Below, piece after piece: positions 24,908 through 33,520 of a DNA stretch of 64,000 nt. Origin of the DNA: Bradyrhizobium sp. AUGA SZCCT0176 (GTDB taxonomy: Bacteria; Pseudomonadota; Alphaproteobacteria; Rhizobiales; Xanthobacteraceae); contig NZ_JAFCMB010000001.1 of the NCBI RefSeq assembly GCF_018130145.1, positions 496,001-560,000 on the forward strand. Direction: 5' to 3'. The position numbers and the translations under genes are program-made. Every line of letters begins with the position of its first letter. Position 1 is the first letter of the stretch. The notes under the pieces were generated by a model that worked only from the letters and a program-made list of their open reading frames with translations, had not been told where the DNA came from and made no database searches.

Positions 24908-25194
24908 TGGCCAAAACCGGGAGCGCGATCATGAGAAGCCAGTAATATCGGAGTAATTTTCATGATGTGAGCCGTCGAAAATGGTCCATGCTTTCGTGCC
25001 AGCTCACGAACGTCCGCCATCCATTCCGGGTCTACGACAACGGTATTGGGAACAGTAGTGTCGTCAGACAAGGACACATCCAGCATCGCTATCGCAGCCG
25101 AAATGTCTTCGTCGCCATCTCCTTCGGCCCATAGATCAAGATCGGAAAGGATATCGTCCTCAAAAGCATTCCTGCCGTCTGATTCGTCTTTCAT
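24904..25194 (-). CDS. Hypothetical protein, 96 aa, acidic
   Basis: The N-terminal half is strongly acidic (DDILSDLDLWAEGDGDEDISAAIAMLD); the C-terminal half reads PEWMADVRELARKHGPFSTAHIMKITPILLASHD, which has the look of a small helix-turn-helix. It pairs with the basic 215-aa product of the next gene (4-base overlap). An acidic/basic pair made in equal amounts could form a complex, including a toxin-antitoxin or regulator pair, but nothing in the sequence proves this. AAGGA precedes the ATG at 25194. Confidence 0.55.
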   Translation of the reverse strand: MKDESDGRNAFEDDILSDLDLWAEGDGDEDISAAIAMLDVSLSDDTTVPNTVVVDPEWMADVRELARKHGPFSTAHIMKITPILLASHDRAPGFGQ

Positions 25195-25598
25195 CGTCGA
25201 TATCCTTGCGCCGAGGCCCGGCAAAACCGGTCAAAGGGATTATAGCAAAAAGAACGAAGGCTCCCTCGGGAATGGTTTTCGCCTTTATGGACGGAGAGAT
25301 CGCTTCGCGGTTGTCATCCGAAGGGTGTCGGCATCACAGCATTCAACACATTCCGAACACTGCGCCTTTATCTGACCACCTTAGGACCGACGTTGGCCTT
25401 ATTTCCAACACCACGGACTCATTTAGCGCTAGTCCCAAGGATCCGACCTGAAAGCACTCCCGGACACAGGCGGCATAGGAGTAGGGGTCTCGCATTTTTC
25501 TAAGACTTCGACTGCCGCAATCAAATGATGCATCAGCGCAATGGTCAATCAGTCGCCGATGTTGCCCGCACCAGGCAACATCGGACTTATCAGTTTTT
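25195..25598. other. 404-bp island stretch without a recognised gene
   Basis: Frames on both strands are short or overlap the exported-protein gene at 25599-25971 in the wrong phase. Nothing further is supported. Confidence 0.5.
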
Positions 25599-25971
25599 CT
25601 AGAAGGAATACCCAAAGGCCCGACACATGTCGGCAGTTGAGCCAGGGATAGATCCGGAGTCATTGTCGGGGATATACGACACGATCTTCCCGTTCGTTCG
25701 CGTAACTCGCCCAATGACAGCTTTATAACCTGTGTATCCGCCATACGAATTTTTCGCATTGACCTCGAAGCAATAAACGGTCCTTGCATCTTTCTGATTA
25801 TCGGCGAGTGGGATCGACTGCATTCGATACTGAGCGGAACCTGCATCTTTCAGGATTTGGCCATAAGAGTTCGTGATGAGGGAATGCTCAGCCTTGCTGA
25901 TCGCTCGGGTTTGGGCGTGACAGATGCTCGCGTTGGCCGCAACCAATGTGCCCGCAGCCAGGATTAATCAT
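25599..25971 (-). pseudogene. Exported hypothetical protein with a frameshift in its signal peptide
   Basis: The open frame reads back through LILAAGTLVAANASICHAQTRA, a good signal peptide, to a stop codon just before it. The only suitable ATG (25969-25971) is one base out of phase. A single-base insertion would explain this; otherwise a TTG at 25946 could start a product without a full signal peptide. The mature part (YGQILKDAGSAQYRMQSI, CFEVNAKNSYGGYTGYKAVIG, ADMCRAFGYSF) looks like a small secreted domain with two cysteines. The family was not recognised. Confidence 0.45.
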
Positions 25972-25996
25972 GGTAATCCTCAGTGCATGTTGAACG

Positions 25997-26989
25997 TCAG
26001 TCGAGGCGACTGACGAGATCCTCTGCCCGCAGATGCGTGTATCGCATCAGCATGCGCAGTTCCTTGTGGCCCGAGATCGCAGAGACCTCTGCGATATTCA
26101 GACCCTTTTCAAACAAACGGCTAATGCCCTCGTGTCGGAGATCGTGAATGCGAAAGTCTTCCATCTGAGCCCGGACACGGAGATGCTCAAAGGCGAGGCG
26201 GATCGAGTTACCCGTGACCGGAAACACCCGATCGGCGTCCCGATTCTTCTCATCCAAAAGCCCCTTGAGGATCGCTACGGCACGTCGTGACAGCGGAATG
26301 TCGCGGGAATCTCCATTCTTGGTCAGCGGCAAGTGCGCGACACAACGGACAAGATCGACGTGTTGCCATTCGAGGGCGAGTATCTCGCCTCGGCGCATCG
26401 CGGTCTCGATCGCAAGTATGATCAGAGGCTTCATCAATGGAGTGCGCCCGCTATCACATGCGGCGAGCAGGCGGCCTTCCTCGCCCGCCTTAAGGCGCCG
26501 GGTGCGTCCTCGGGGAACCTGCGGGCGCCTGACGAGTTTCACCGGGTTGCGAGGTAGCCAGAGCCCCCACTCGCGTGTCGCGATTTCGATGGCGTGGGAC
26601 AAGGTGTTGAGCTCGCGAACTACTGTCGCGGGGGCCACGCTCTTGAGACGCTCGTCTCGATACGTCGCAACGTCAGCACTGGTCAACTTGGCGAGCGTTC
26701 GATAGCTCATGGGGCAGCGCAATATCGAGCTGATCCGCGATGCCTCGGACACCGCCCCGCGCTTGGTAGGTGTTACCTCAGCGCAGTAGCGCGTCAGAAG
26801 CTCTCGGAGTGTCATTTTCTCGGCAAGTCGCGTATCAGCGACCCAGCCGGACCTATTAGCTTCTGCTTCCAGGTCCTGAGCCCAGCGCTGTGCACCAGCT
26901 TTCGTATCGAAAGACTTCGCTCGCGGGGCGACGCCCCGACGTCGGACCTGTGCCTGCCAGCGACCGCGTAGCTTTCTGATGGTCGCCAT
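25997..26989 (-). CDS. Tyrosine-type site-specific integrase
   Basis: The 330-aa protein has an N-terminal AP2-like arm-binding segment (KLRGRWQAQVRRRG), a SAM-like core-binding domain (about 60-155) and the catalytic domain with R in ETAMRRGEIL, K in LTKNGDSR, HxxR in DFRIHDLRHE, H in SGHKEL and the nucleophile Y in LMRYTHL. All catalytic residues are present. It is the most likely enzyme for the tRNA-Arg insertion, although it lies 4.9 kb from the nearer attachment repeat, with IS remnants between. Confidence 0.9.
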   Translation of the reverse strand: MATIRKLRGRWQAQVRRRGVAPRAKSFDTKAGAQRWAQDLEAEANRSGWVADTRLAEKMTLRELLTRYCAEVTPTKRGAVSEASRISSILRCPMSYRTLAKLTSADVATYRDERLKSVAPATVVRELNTLSHAIEIATREWGLWLPRNPVKLVRRPQVPRGRTRRLKAGEEGRLLAACDSGRTPLMKPLIILAIETAMRRGEILALEWQHVDLVRCVAHLPLTKNGDSRDIPLSRRAVAILKGLLDEKNRDADRVFPVTGNSIRLAFEHLRVRAQMEDFRIHDLRHEGISRLFEKGLNIAEVSAISGHKELRMLMRYTHLRAEDLVSRLD

Positions 26990-27478
26990 TGTCTGTTGCT
27001 CAAATCACTCGTGTTTACTGAGTGAAGGACGCGGCCGGCTCAAAGCCAAGGTCTATCCCTGTTGGCCCGCAACTAAACCATTGTGCCGCTTATGTGCCGC
27101 GTTTGAGCCACGGGCAGAGCCAGAACTCGGAATGACCTATGGGATCAAGGAGGCCCGTCTGTCGCCGAGCAACCGAGCGCCTCGGACGCGTTGCCGTGCT
27201 GAGGCAACGCTCCATGTTTCATGGATCGAGCCGTTTTGGGCCGACTTGAGCTTAAAGCGCGTTCGAGAATAGTGTCTCTTGGGTTGAAGCCGATGTCACA
27301 ATGGGGTCAAGGGGTCTAGGGGTCCGCTGCGATCGAGAGAACGTGGGGCACGAAACCATTCGTCCTCAAATGCGTGTCCCGCACAACAGCGACTAAAGCG
27401 TTAAACAATCGAAGGTTGCCGTTGCCCTCCGGTTATGATGGACTAGCCCTTTCACCAAGACTTTGAGGGATCCTCAAA
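26990..27478. other. 489-bp gap between integrase and ATPase genes
   Basis: It contains the divergent control region of the integrase and ATPase genes. No convincing -35/-10 pair, repeat or small gene was identified. Confidence 0.5.
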
Positions 27479-29446
27479 ATGGCGACGAATGCCGGCGTAA
27501 ATCCAATTTTCCAAATGGTGATATTTACGCTTGCGGAACGGCAGGCCATCATGCGGCTAGCACGGCACTTCTACATCACGCGGGCTGCAGACAGTATCCA
27601 AGTTGGAAACAGCTCGTATCGCGCATTCTTGATGCGTCCGACGGAAGCCATCTCGACCGTGCTCAATGTGGAACGAGAAATTGTCGTTCTATTCTCCGAC
27701 TACGAGACATTTGAATCACGCACATTGCAAGCAATAGATATGGTCTGCGACCAGTTCGACGACGTTCGAGTCGATCGGTCACTCAGATTCTTGATTAGCC
27801 GAGATAAGAATATCGAAAACAGCATTCGCCACTACCTGTCGCAAGATCCAGAATATCCAATCGTGATCCCGTTTCACTTCGACGATTTTCATGCCTCGAA
27901 CGAAGACTTCATTTTTAATGCCGTCCGAAGAAATTACCTGATCCGAGATCTGTTCGGTTATCAATCCCCACTCAAACACGAATACTTTTTCTTTGGTCGG
28001 CGAAAGCTTGTTGAGAACGTCATTGACCTTCATAAGTCTGGGCAAAACAGCGGCCTCTTCGGTTTAAGGAAGAGCGGAAAAACGTCGACGATTTATGCGA
28101 TCCAGCGGCGTGCAAAAGCCACAGGATGCAGGACAATATTGGTCGATTGTCAGGATCCGGCAATTCACGCTAGACGCTTCGGACCCCTACTACAGTATTT
28201 GGTAATGGAAGTTCGACGAGAGCTTAACCTTCGAAAATTGGAAATAGAGTTAGGTGATAGCCCTGATAAAATTTCAGTAAATTTTCGGAGGTGTATGAAT
28301 GAAGCCCTGTCTGCGGCGGGCACGGATGTTCTAATAATATTCGATGAGATTGAGAACATTTCGCCGCGCACCGCAGCGTCGAGCCACTGGCGCGAGAACA
28401 ACGATTCTTTACTGTTCTGGCAGACAGCGAGGGCGTTTTTCCAAAGCCCTCAGAAGCATAAGCTCTCCTTTTGCTTTGTCGGAACAAACCCACACTTGTT
28501 CGAAATGGCCAAACTACAAGAAGTCGACAACCCGGTGTATTTGTTCGCGCCGAAGACATTCATTCCGATGCTAACGTCGTCTGAGACGAGTGACCTTGTC
28601 ACTCGTCTTGGTTATTTTATGGGACTGGACTTCGGACCAGCTGTTGTCTCCTACATTCATCAGAGGTTCGGAGGGCACCCATTCTTTATTCGGCAGTTAT
28701 GCAGCCAAATTCACAGGAAGATCTCGATAAATCGCCCACGAGAGGTTTCGCTATCCGCTTGCAAAGAAGCGGAGCGGGACGCTGCTGCCGATATCCACGG
28801 CTACCTCAGCGAGATACTGAGCACGCTAAAAAGATTCTATCCGGATGAGCATGCAATGCTCGAATACTTGGCAAGAGGCGATAGCTCAACATTTCTAGAG
28901 ATGTATCAATATAATCCAGCCTACGTTGAACATCTGATCGGCTACGGGCTTGTCGTGCGCAGAGGGGACGACTACGAATTTGGATTCGACGCGATTGCCG
29001 AGTCTGTAAAAGCAAATTTTAGCAGTTTGAAATCCCCGGGGTTAAGCGACCGTTGGCGTGAAATAGGCGACCGTCGAAACCGCCTTGAAGAGGAAATTAG
29101 GACGGCGCTATATCGGTGGTCTCAGCGCCTGGATGCTGAGCAATGGGCACTAGCTTTGAACGCATGTCTCACGGCAAAACGAAAACAAGAGCTGGCCTCC
29201 CTTGGTCGCCGCGAAGCGTTTTCAAGAAATGGAAGTCCCCTGTATTTCATCGAAATACTTCAGTTGGTTCAATTTAGTGATGAATATTCTACCGCATCCG
29301 TTTCTAAAAGTGAGATTGCTGCTGCAATGAACGAAGTAAACAAACACCGAGCTGATGCACACGCAAAAGATATTGACGCCCTGACGTTTGATAGGCTCTT
29401 AAGGTCGTTTGAGTTGCTGGAGGATATCTTCCTGCCGCCAGCTTAG
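27479..29446 (+). CDS. AAA/STAND-like ATPase with possible C-terminal HEPN region
   Basis: The 655-aa protein has three parts. Residues 1-170 form an alpha/beta region of unknown type ending in SPLKHEYFFFGR. Residues about 172-470 are an ATPase: Walker A GLRKSGKT (195-202), Walker B VLIIFDE (284-290) and a sensor-like FVGTNP. The C-terminal helical part (about 520-655) ends NKHRADAHAKDIDA with Arg and His spaced as in Swt1-type HEPN regions, though the R-x3-H spacing is shorter than the classical motif. This layout suggests a nucleotide-activated RNase used in phage defence (inference). The base composition is clearly A+T-richer than the flanks. Confidence 0.65.
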   Translation: MATNAGVNPIFQMVIFTLAERQAIMRLARHFYITRAADSIQVGNSSYRAFLMRPTEAISTVLNVEREIVVLFSDYETFESRTLQAIDMVCDQFDDVRVDRSLRFLISRDKNIENSIRHYLSQDPEYPIVIPFHFDDFHASNEDFIFNAVRRNYLIRDLFGYQSPLKHEYFFFGRRKLVENVIDLHKSGQNSGLFGLRKSGKTSTIYAIQRRAKATGCRTILVDCQDPAIHARRFGPLLQYLVMEVRRELNLRKLEIELGDSPDKISVNFRRCMNEALSAAGTDVLIIFDEIENISPRTAASSHWRENNDSLLFWQTARAFFQSPQKHKLSFCFVGTNPHLFEMAKLQEVDNPVYLFAPKTFIPMLTSSETSDLVTRLGYFMGLDFGPAVVSYIHQRFGGHPFFIRQLCSQIHRKISINRPREVSLSACKEAERDAAADIHGYLSEILSTLKRFYPDEHAMLEYLARGDSSTFLEMYQYNPAYVEHLIGYGLVVRRGDDYEFGFDAIAESVKANFSSLKSPGLSDRWREIGDRRNRLEEEIRTALYRWSQRLDAEQWALALNACLTAKRKQELASLGRREAFSRNGSPLYFIEILQLVQFSDEYSTASVSKSEIAAAMNEVNKHRADAHAKDIDALTFDRLLRSFELLEDIFLPPA

Positions 29447-29769
29447 AGACAGGTTTAGGGCTCTGAGAGAGACTAATATTTTCTAACCAAGTAAGGCTTG
29501 AGGAGCCTTGAGTCGTTGATTCAGCAGTCAACGCCGTCGGTGCAATAGCCAAAGCCATCGACATGATAGTTAGCAGCTACAAATGGTCGACATGAAGTGT
29601 CGGTGACGGGAGTTCAGGCCCTGATATGTCTTTTTGAGAGTGCGCTTGGACTGGGATGGATTGTTGCCGGTTAGCAAGAGGCAGAGCGTTCAAGAGGTTG
29701 AAGTTTCAAACCAAATTTAGATTCACACTGAGCGAATGGATCGCCCGGTGTCCAACGATGAGAGAACGT
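29447..29769. other. 323-bp gap between ATPase and DUF262 genes
   Basis: Part of it is an in-frame extension upstream of the DUF262 start that reads as improbable protein (RLARGRAFKRLKFQTKF). No promoter or structure is obvious. Confidence 0.45.
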
Positions 29770-31446
29770 ATGTCGATCAATGCCCAAAACCGAACGCTTC
29801 CAGATTGGTTCACGCGTATACGCCTGCGCCAAACTGTTCTTCCGCGGTTTCAACGTTTTGAGGCGTGGTCGCATGCGAATGTCACCCAAATGTTCAACAC
29901 GGCGCTCCAAGGACTTCCGGTAGGTGCAGTGCTTGTATTGGAGATTGGCGATAAAGAGCCATTCATATCGCGGGTTATCCAAGGTGCGCCTCTAACCGGC
30001 GAGCGCATCACGGAACATCTCTTAGATGGTCAGCAGCGGCTGACCGGACTTTGGCGGGGCTTGCACAACAACTACGAGGCGCGAACGTTCTTTATCTACT
30101 TGAAGCCTGATGAAGAAACGGAAATGCCCTACTACGTGGATTCCATCGCACGTTGGAAGAAAACATCGGACAAGTCATCTCGACCATTTTGGGCGGACTC
30201 GCCGAGTGAGTTGTGGAAGCGCAGGATGATTCCACTTCACCTCTGCGCGCCGGGCGATGAAGCTCAAGAGCGATACAAGGATTGGGCTAAAGAGGCTATC
30301 CCAGACGCAGATGAGCGCGAGGAGATTTCTTACATACGGGGAGAAATCCGCCAGAAGTTCGCTACCTTTAATCTCCCATTTCTATCGTTGCCGGTGTCCA
30401 CGAGAAAGGGAACCGCCCTCGATGTCTTCATCAAAATGAATACCTCGGCCTCTCCCCTTTCGATTTACGACGTTGTCGTTGCTCAAGTCGAAGCCGCGAT
30501 GGGCACGTCGCTTCATGACCTTGTTGCGACAATTAAGGAAACTTGCCCAATAATCGCAGAATACTATCCGCCAGAGGAATTGGTCCTATACGCCAGCGCT
30601 CTTCTCCAAGGCCGCCCGCCAACCAACGCAACATACATGGGAAGCGATTTCGGGGAGAGGATGCTAAAAGATTGGGACTCTTTGGTCGAGGGTATTCGCC
30701 GGGCGGCGATTTTCCTCGAAGAGGAGCGCATCTTTGACGCAACGCGCTTGCCTACAGATGTTGTGGTGCCGGTTCTGTCAGCGTTGTGGGCGATAGCTCC
30801 CGATGGCCTTGATGCGGAGGGCCGTGCCCGTTCAATAATGCGCAAATATCTGTGGCGCGCGTTCTTCACCAATCGTTACGAGAAATCAACGAATTCGCGG
30901 GCGGCGGTCGATTTCAATGAGTTGAAGCCCTTGATCCTCGGTTCTAGTGCTCCGAATCCGATAGTCTTCGAAGAGGTCCAGCATCCTCTACCGCCGATGC
31001 AGGAATTGATCGAAGCAGCGTGGCCAAAGCAGAAGGACCGTGTAGCACGAGCGATTTTAGCTATTGCACTCAAGCACGGTGGTATTGATCTGGCTGACGG
31101 CAGCACAGTAAGCCGCGCCAACCTGGCCAAGCGCGAGTATCACCACCTCTTTCCTGACGCCCACCTCAAACGGCGAGGTTATGAAGACCAGCGTATCTAC
31201 CGCTCGCTAAACTGCGCAGTGGTAACCTGGAAGACTAACCGCAATATCTCAGACAAAGACCCCGAGAAATACCTGGCCGAACGGCGCGAGGGATCTAACC
31301 TCGGTGAACCCGAGGTGCGCGCCAGATTAGCCAGCCACCTCATCCCTTTCGACGAATTAGTTGCTGGCGACTACGAGGCGTTTCTAACGGCGCGGGCTGA
31401 GCTGGTGCACAATGCGATGAATGAGCTATGTGGCGTGGAAACCTAG
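29770..31446 (+). CDS. DUF262 / HNH (GmrSD-like) nuclease
   Basis: The 558-aa protein has an N-terminal DUF262 domain with PRFQRFEAW and the nucleotide-site motif LLDGQQRLTGLW (DGQQR at about 86-90), and a C-terminal HNH/DUF1524-like part: REYHHLFPDAHL, LNCAVVTWKTNRNISDKDPEKYL. This domain order is that of GmrSD, BrxU and SspE-type enzymes, which cut modified or foreign DNA in an NTP-dependent way. The start at 29770 follows GAGAG; 29758 is an alternative. It is followed by two small genes that may be partners. Confidence 0.8.
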   Translation: MSINAQNRTLPDWFTRIRLRQTVLPRFQRFEAWSHANVTQMFNTALQGLPVGAVLVLEIGDKEPFISRVIQGAPLTGERITEHLLDGQQRLTGLWRGLHNNYEARTFFIYLKPDEETEMPYYVDSIARWKKTSDKSSRPFWADSPSELWKRRMIPLHLCAPGDEAQERYKDWAKEAIPDADEREEISYIRGEIRQKFATFNLPFLSLPVSTRKGTALDVFIKMNTSASPLSIYDVVVAQVEAAMGTSLHDLVATIKETCPIIAEYYPPEELVLYASALLQGRPPTNATYMGSDFGERMLKDWDSLVEGIRRAAIFLEEERIFDATRLPTDVVVPVLSALWAIAPDGLDAEGRARSIMRKYLWRAFFTNRYEKSTNSRAAVDFNELKPLILGSSAPNPIVFEEVQHPLPPMQELIEAAWPKQKDRVARAILAIALKHGGIDLADGSTVSRANLAKREYHHLFPDAHLKRRGYEDQRIYRSLNCAVVTWKTNRNISDKDPEKYLAERREGSNLGEPEVRARLASHLIPFDELVAGDYEAFLTARAELVHNAMNELCGVET

Positions 31447-31570
31447 TCGTCGCAATGCGATTAGGCGACACTCGGTGAGTTTTGAGCGATCCTGTCGACA
31501 GCTACCCCGCAGTCTCTGTGGATTTTGAAGGATGCGCCGCGATATGCCGCGGTAATGAAAGGCCTTGAGG

Positions 31571-32026
31571 ATGAGTGTTGCATTGCTGGCCCCTGTCCCC
31601 GAGGAGCATCTCATATCAGGGCAGGAGACCTTGAGGGAGGTGGGCAAGGTTGCATTTGGGAGCAAGAACTGGGAGCTGTTCAACAAGCTGGCCGAGTTCC
31701 TGAAGGGCGATGAATGCGACGCTCTCCTCTATGCGTCGGATGCGACACGCTCACTCAATCCACCGACGGTGACTTGGTCGGCAAGATTTGTAGGTTTTAG
31801 CGTAGCGCGGAACGGCGCACACAAAGACGGCATGAAATATCGTCCGGCGAGCACGACGAAATATCCCCTAGACAATCAGGGAAGCTGGACGATTTTTTGG
31901 GAAGTTACAAACCTGAAGCCCATTTCACCGGGTGTTAAGATCAGCCTACTGCGTGGGTTTCAAAAGCCTCACTCCTATCTCTTGAATTTCATTCCGAGAG
32001 GACCAGTCTTGGTTCAAGCTGTGTAA
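31571..32026 (+). CDS. Hypothetical protein, 151 aa, possibly PUA/EVE-like
   Basis: The single compact domain contains EVGKVAFGSKNWELFNKLAEFL, CDALLYASDA, VTWSARFVGFSVARNGAH, MKYRPASTTKYP and GSWTIFWEVTNLKPI. The beta-rich pattern with a W-x-x-FWEV strand and a compact size brings to mind PUA/EVE-like base-reader domains, which accompany modification-dependent nucleases. That is an inference from pattern only. It lies 124 bp after the DUF262/HNH gene on the same strand. Confidence 0.5.
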   Translation: MSVALLAPVPEEHLISGQETLREVGKVAFGSKNWELFNKLAEFLKGDECDALLYASDATRSLNPPTVTWSARFVGFSVARNGAHKDGMKYRPASTTKYPLDNQGSWTIFWEVTNLKPISPGVKISLLRGFQKPHSYLLNFIPRGPVLVQAV

Positions 32027-32159
32027 TATCGTTTCAATTGTCTAAGTGAGGAGGTAGACGTCCATTTCATTGAACAGCGATCACGCAAGAATCGCTGGTT
32101 AAACGAGCGTTCGCGACGAGTTGGGCGTGCGGTAATCCTTAGTAAAATTGGAGCGCATT

Positions 32160-32672
32160 GTGACATTCACCATCCAAGCACCGTCCGAGTTTTTCAGACA
32201 CATTGTTACGGTGGACGTGTTGGAGTTCTTGAATAATCAGCCGAACCACCGTGCGGCTTACCATGCTTGCACGTCTCTCCTAAGCTATCGCGACTGGATT
32301 CTGACCGCTAACAGGGGGAAGGTATGGTCGAGTGCTGGAGCATCGAATCCAGCATTGAACAAAACGAATGAGTTTCAAGCGGCACTTGAAAGCTATCAGC
32401 CCAGTTTTGCTATCGTAACTGACGTTGCCAACGCCTCTAAACACATGTTGTTAGAGACTGGTCGGGCTCGCACTAAGATGCAGGGAAATGCTAGCACTGA
32501 AGTTGTGGACGGCCCAGGCGCGTTTAACACAGCTGTCCTCAACAGCGTCGCGTTCAACGAAATTCTACGATGCATTAACGTGAAGGATGGCGACTTAATT
32601 CGGGACGTTCGGTCGTGCGTCCGGGACGTATACGACGCGTGGCGCGAACTGAATATCGAGAATGGCTGGTAA
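32160..32672 (+). CDS. Hypothetical protein, 170 aa
   Basis: The GTG start at 32160 has GGAG 8 bases upstream. The product is mostly helical, with the unusual run HRAAYHACTSLLSYRDWI, then DVANASKHMLLE and a C-terminal amphipathic helix DVRSCVRDVYDAWRELNI. No family was recognised. It sits in the same direction as the DUF262 nuclease and the 151-aa gene, and may be part of that unit. Confidence 0.5.
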   Translation: MTFTIQAPSEFFRHIVTVDVLEFLNNQPNHRAAYHACTSLLSYRDWILTANRGKVWSSAGASNPALNKTNEFQAALESYQPSFAIVTDVANASKHMLLETGRARTKMQGNASTEVVDGPGAFNTAVLNSVAFNEILRCINVKDGDLIRDVRSCVRDVYDAWRELNIENGW

Positions 32673-33021
32673 CGAGACGTATTCTTGGTTGATTTGCAGT
32701 AGGATTGCAGGTGGCGGGGTGCGCCGCTTATCGTTACGCATTCATTTCCTCTAACAGTTTCAGTTGATGGGCACGCTGCATCTTCCTGTGCCGTCATTGT
32801 GCCGATACGTAATCCCCGCATGTTCTTACTGCACATTATGATTGATACTGCTGCTGATTCCAGAGTGGAGAACTTTGCTCTGCCAGGGCCACGGTCCATT
32901 CTTTGGAATGGACACCTTGGAGCAGGTGCGCAAGCACTATAAATCTACATACCCGACCGAACCAGAATGTGAGGGCTGGCTATGGGCGGTGTCGTTCCTC
33001 CTTTTCTAACCGGAGCCGCAC
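32673..33021. other. 349-bp gap with one doubtful 33-codon frame
   Basis: An ATG at 32908 opens a 33-codon frame (MDTLEQVRKHYKSTYP... to TAA at 33009) that ends 12 bp before the next gene. It could be a leader peptide or a remnant. Nothing else is visible. Confidence 0.35.
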
Positions 33022-33429
33022 GTGAAAGCACCGACGAAATCTGACAATCTCATCATGGCAGCTTGGCAAAAGTCACCCGGCTTTGTCTATTTTCTAAAGG
33101 GAGGAAACGCCATAAAAATAGGTGTTGCGGCGGTGCCTACGGGGAAGTCCATGGCCCAGGCGATTCAAAGGCGCTTTAACCAAATTCAATCTTCGAATCA
33201 CGAGCGCCTCGAATTACTTGGCGTGATCAGATTTCAAGAAGGCGAGCGGCCTACATTGCTTGCGGAAAAACGAGAGCGAGAACTCCACATTCAATTCGAA
33301 TCGTCACTCCGATTCAAGATGCACTCGCTAGCCGCCGAATGGTTCAACTCTTCTGACGAACTGTTGGAGTTTGTGCGGAACAATACTGAGTCTCCAGAGG
33401 TTCTCGGTGTGCCACCCTTGATATCGTAG
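33022..33429 (+). CDS. T5orf172/MUG113-type GIY-YIG-like protein
   Basis: The 135-aa protein reads GFVYFLKGGNAIKIGVA near residue 20 (the GIY...YIG-like strand pair), RRFNQIQSSNHERLELLGVI, AEKRERELHIQFES and AAEWFNSSDELLEFV. These match the T5orf172/Mug113 family, a GIY-YIG-related fold found in phages and islands. GTG start with CGGAG 8 bases upstream. Whether it cuts DNA or acts as a binding protein is not known. Confidence 0.7.
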   Translation: MKAPTKSDNLIMAAWQKSPGFVYFLKGGNAIKIGVAAVPTGKSMAQAIQRRFNQIQSSNHERLELLGVIRFQEGERPTLLAEKRERELHIQFESSLRFKMHSLAAEWFNSSDELLEFVRNNTESPEVLGVPPLIS

Positions 33430-33520
33430 CGAGCTGAGCCAACTAGCCGATCAGGCACGCATGATGTTTGCACTGTCGCGCGCTTGCGGATGAGTCATGC
33501 CATCGGAAGAGTGGCTGATT

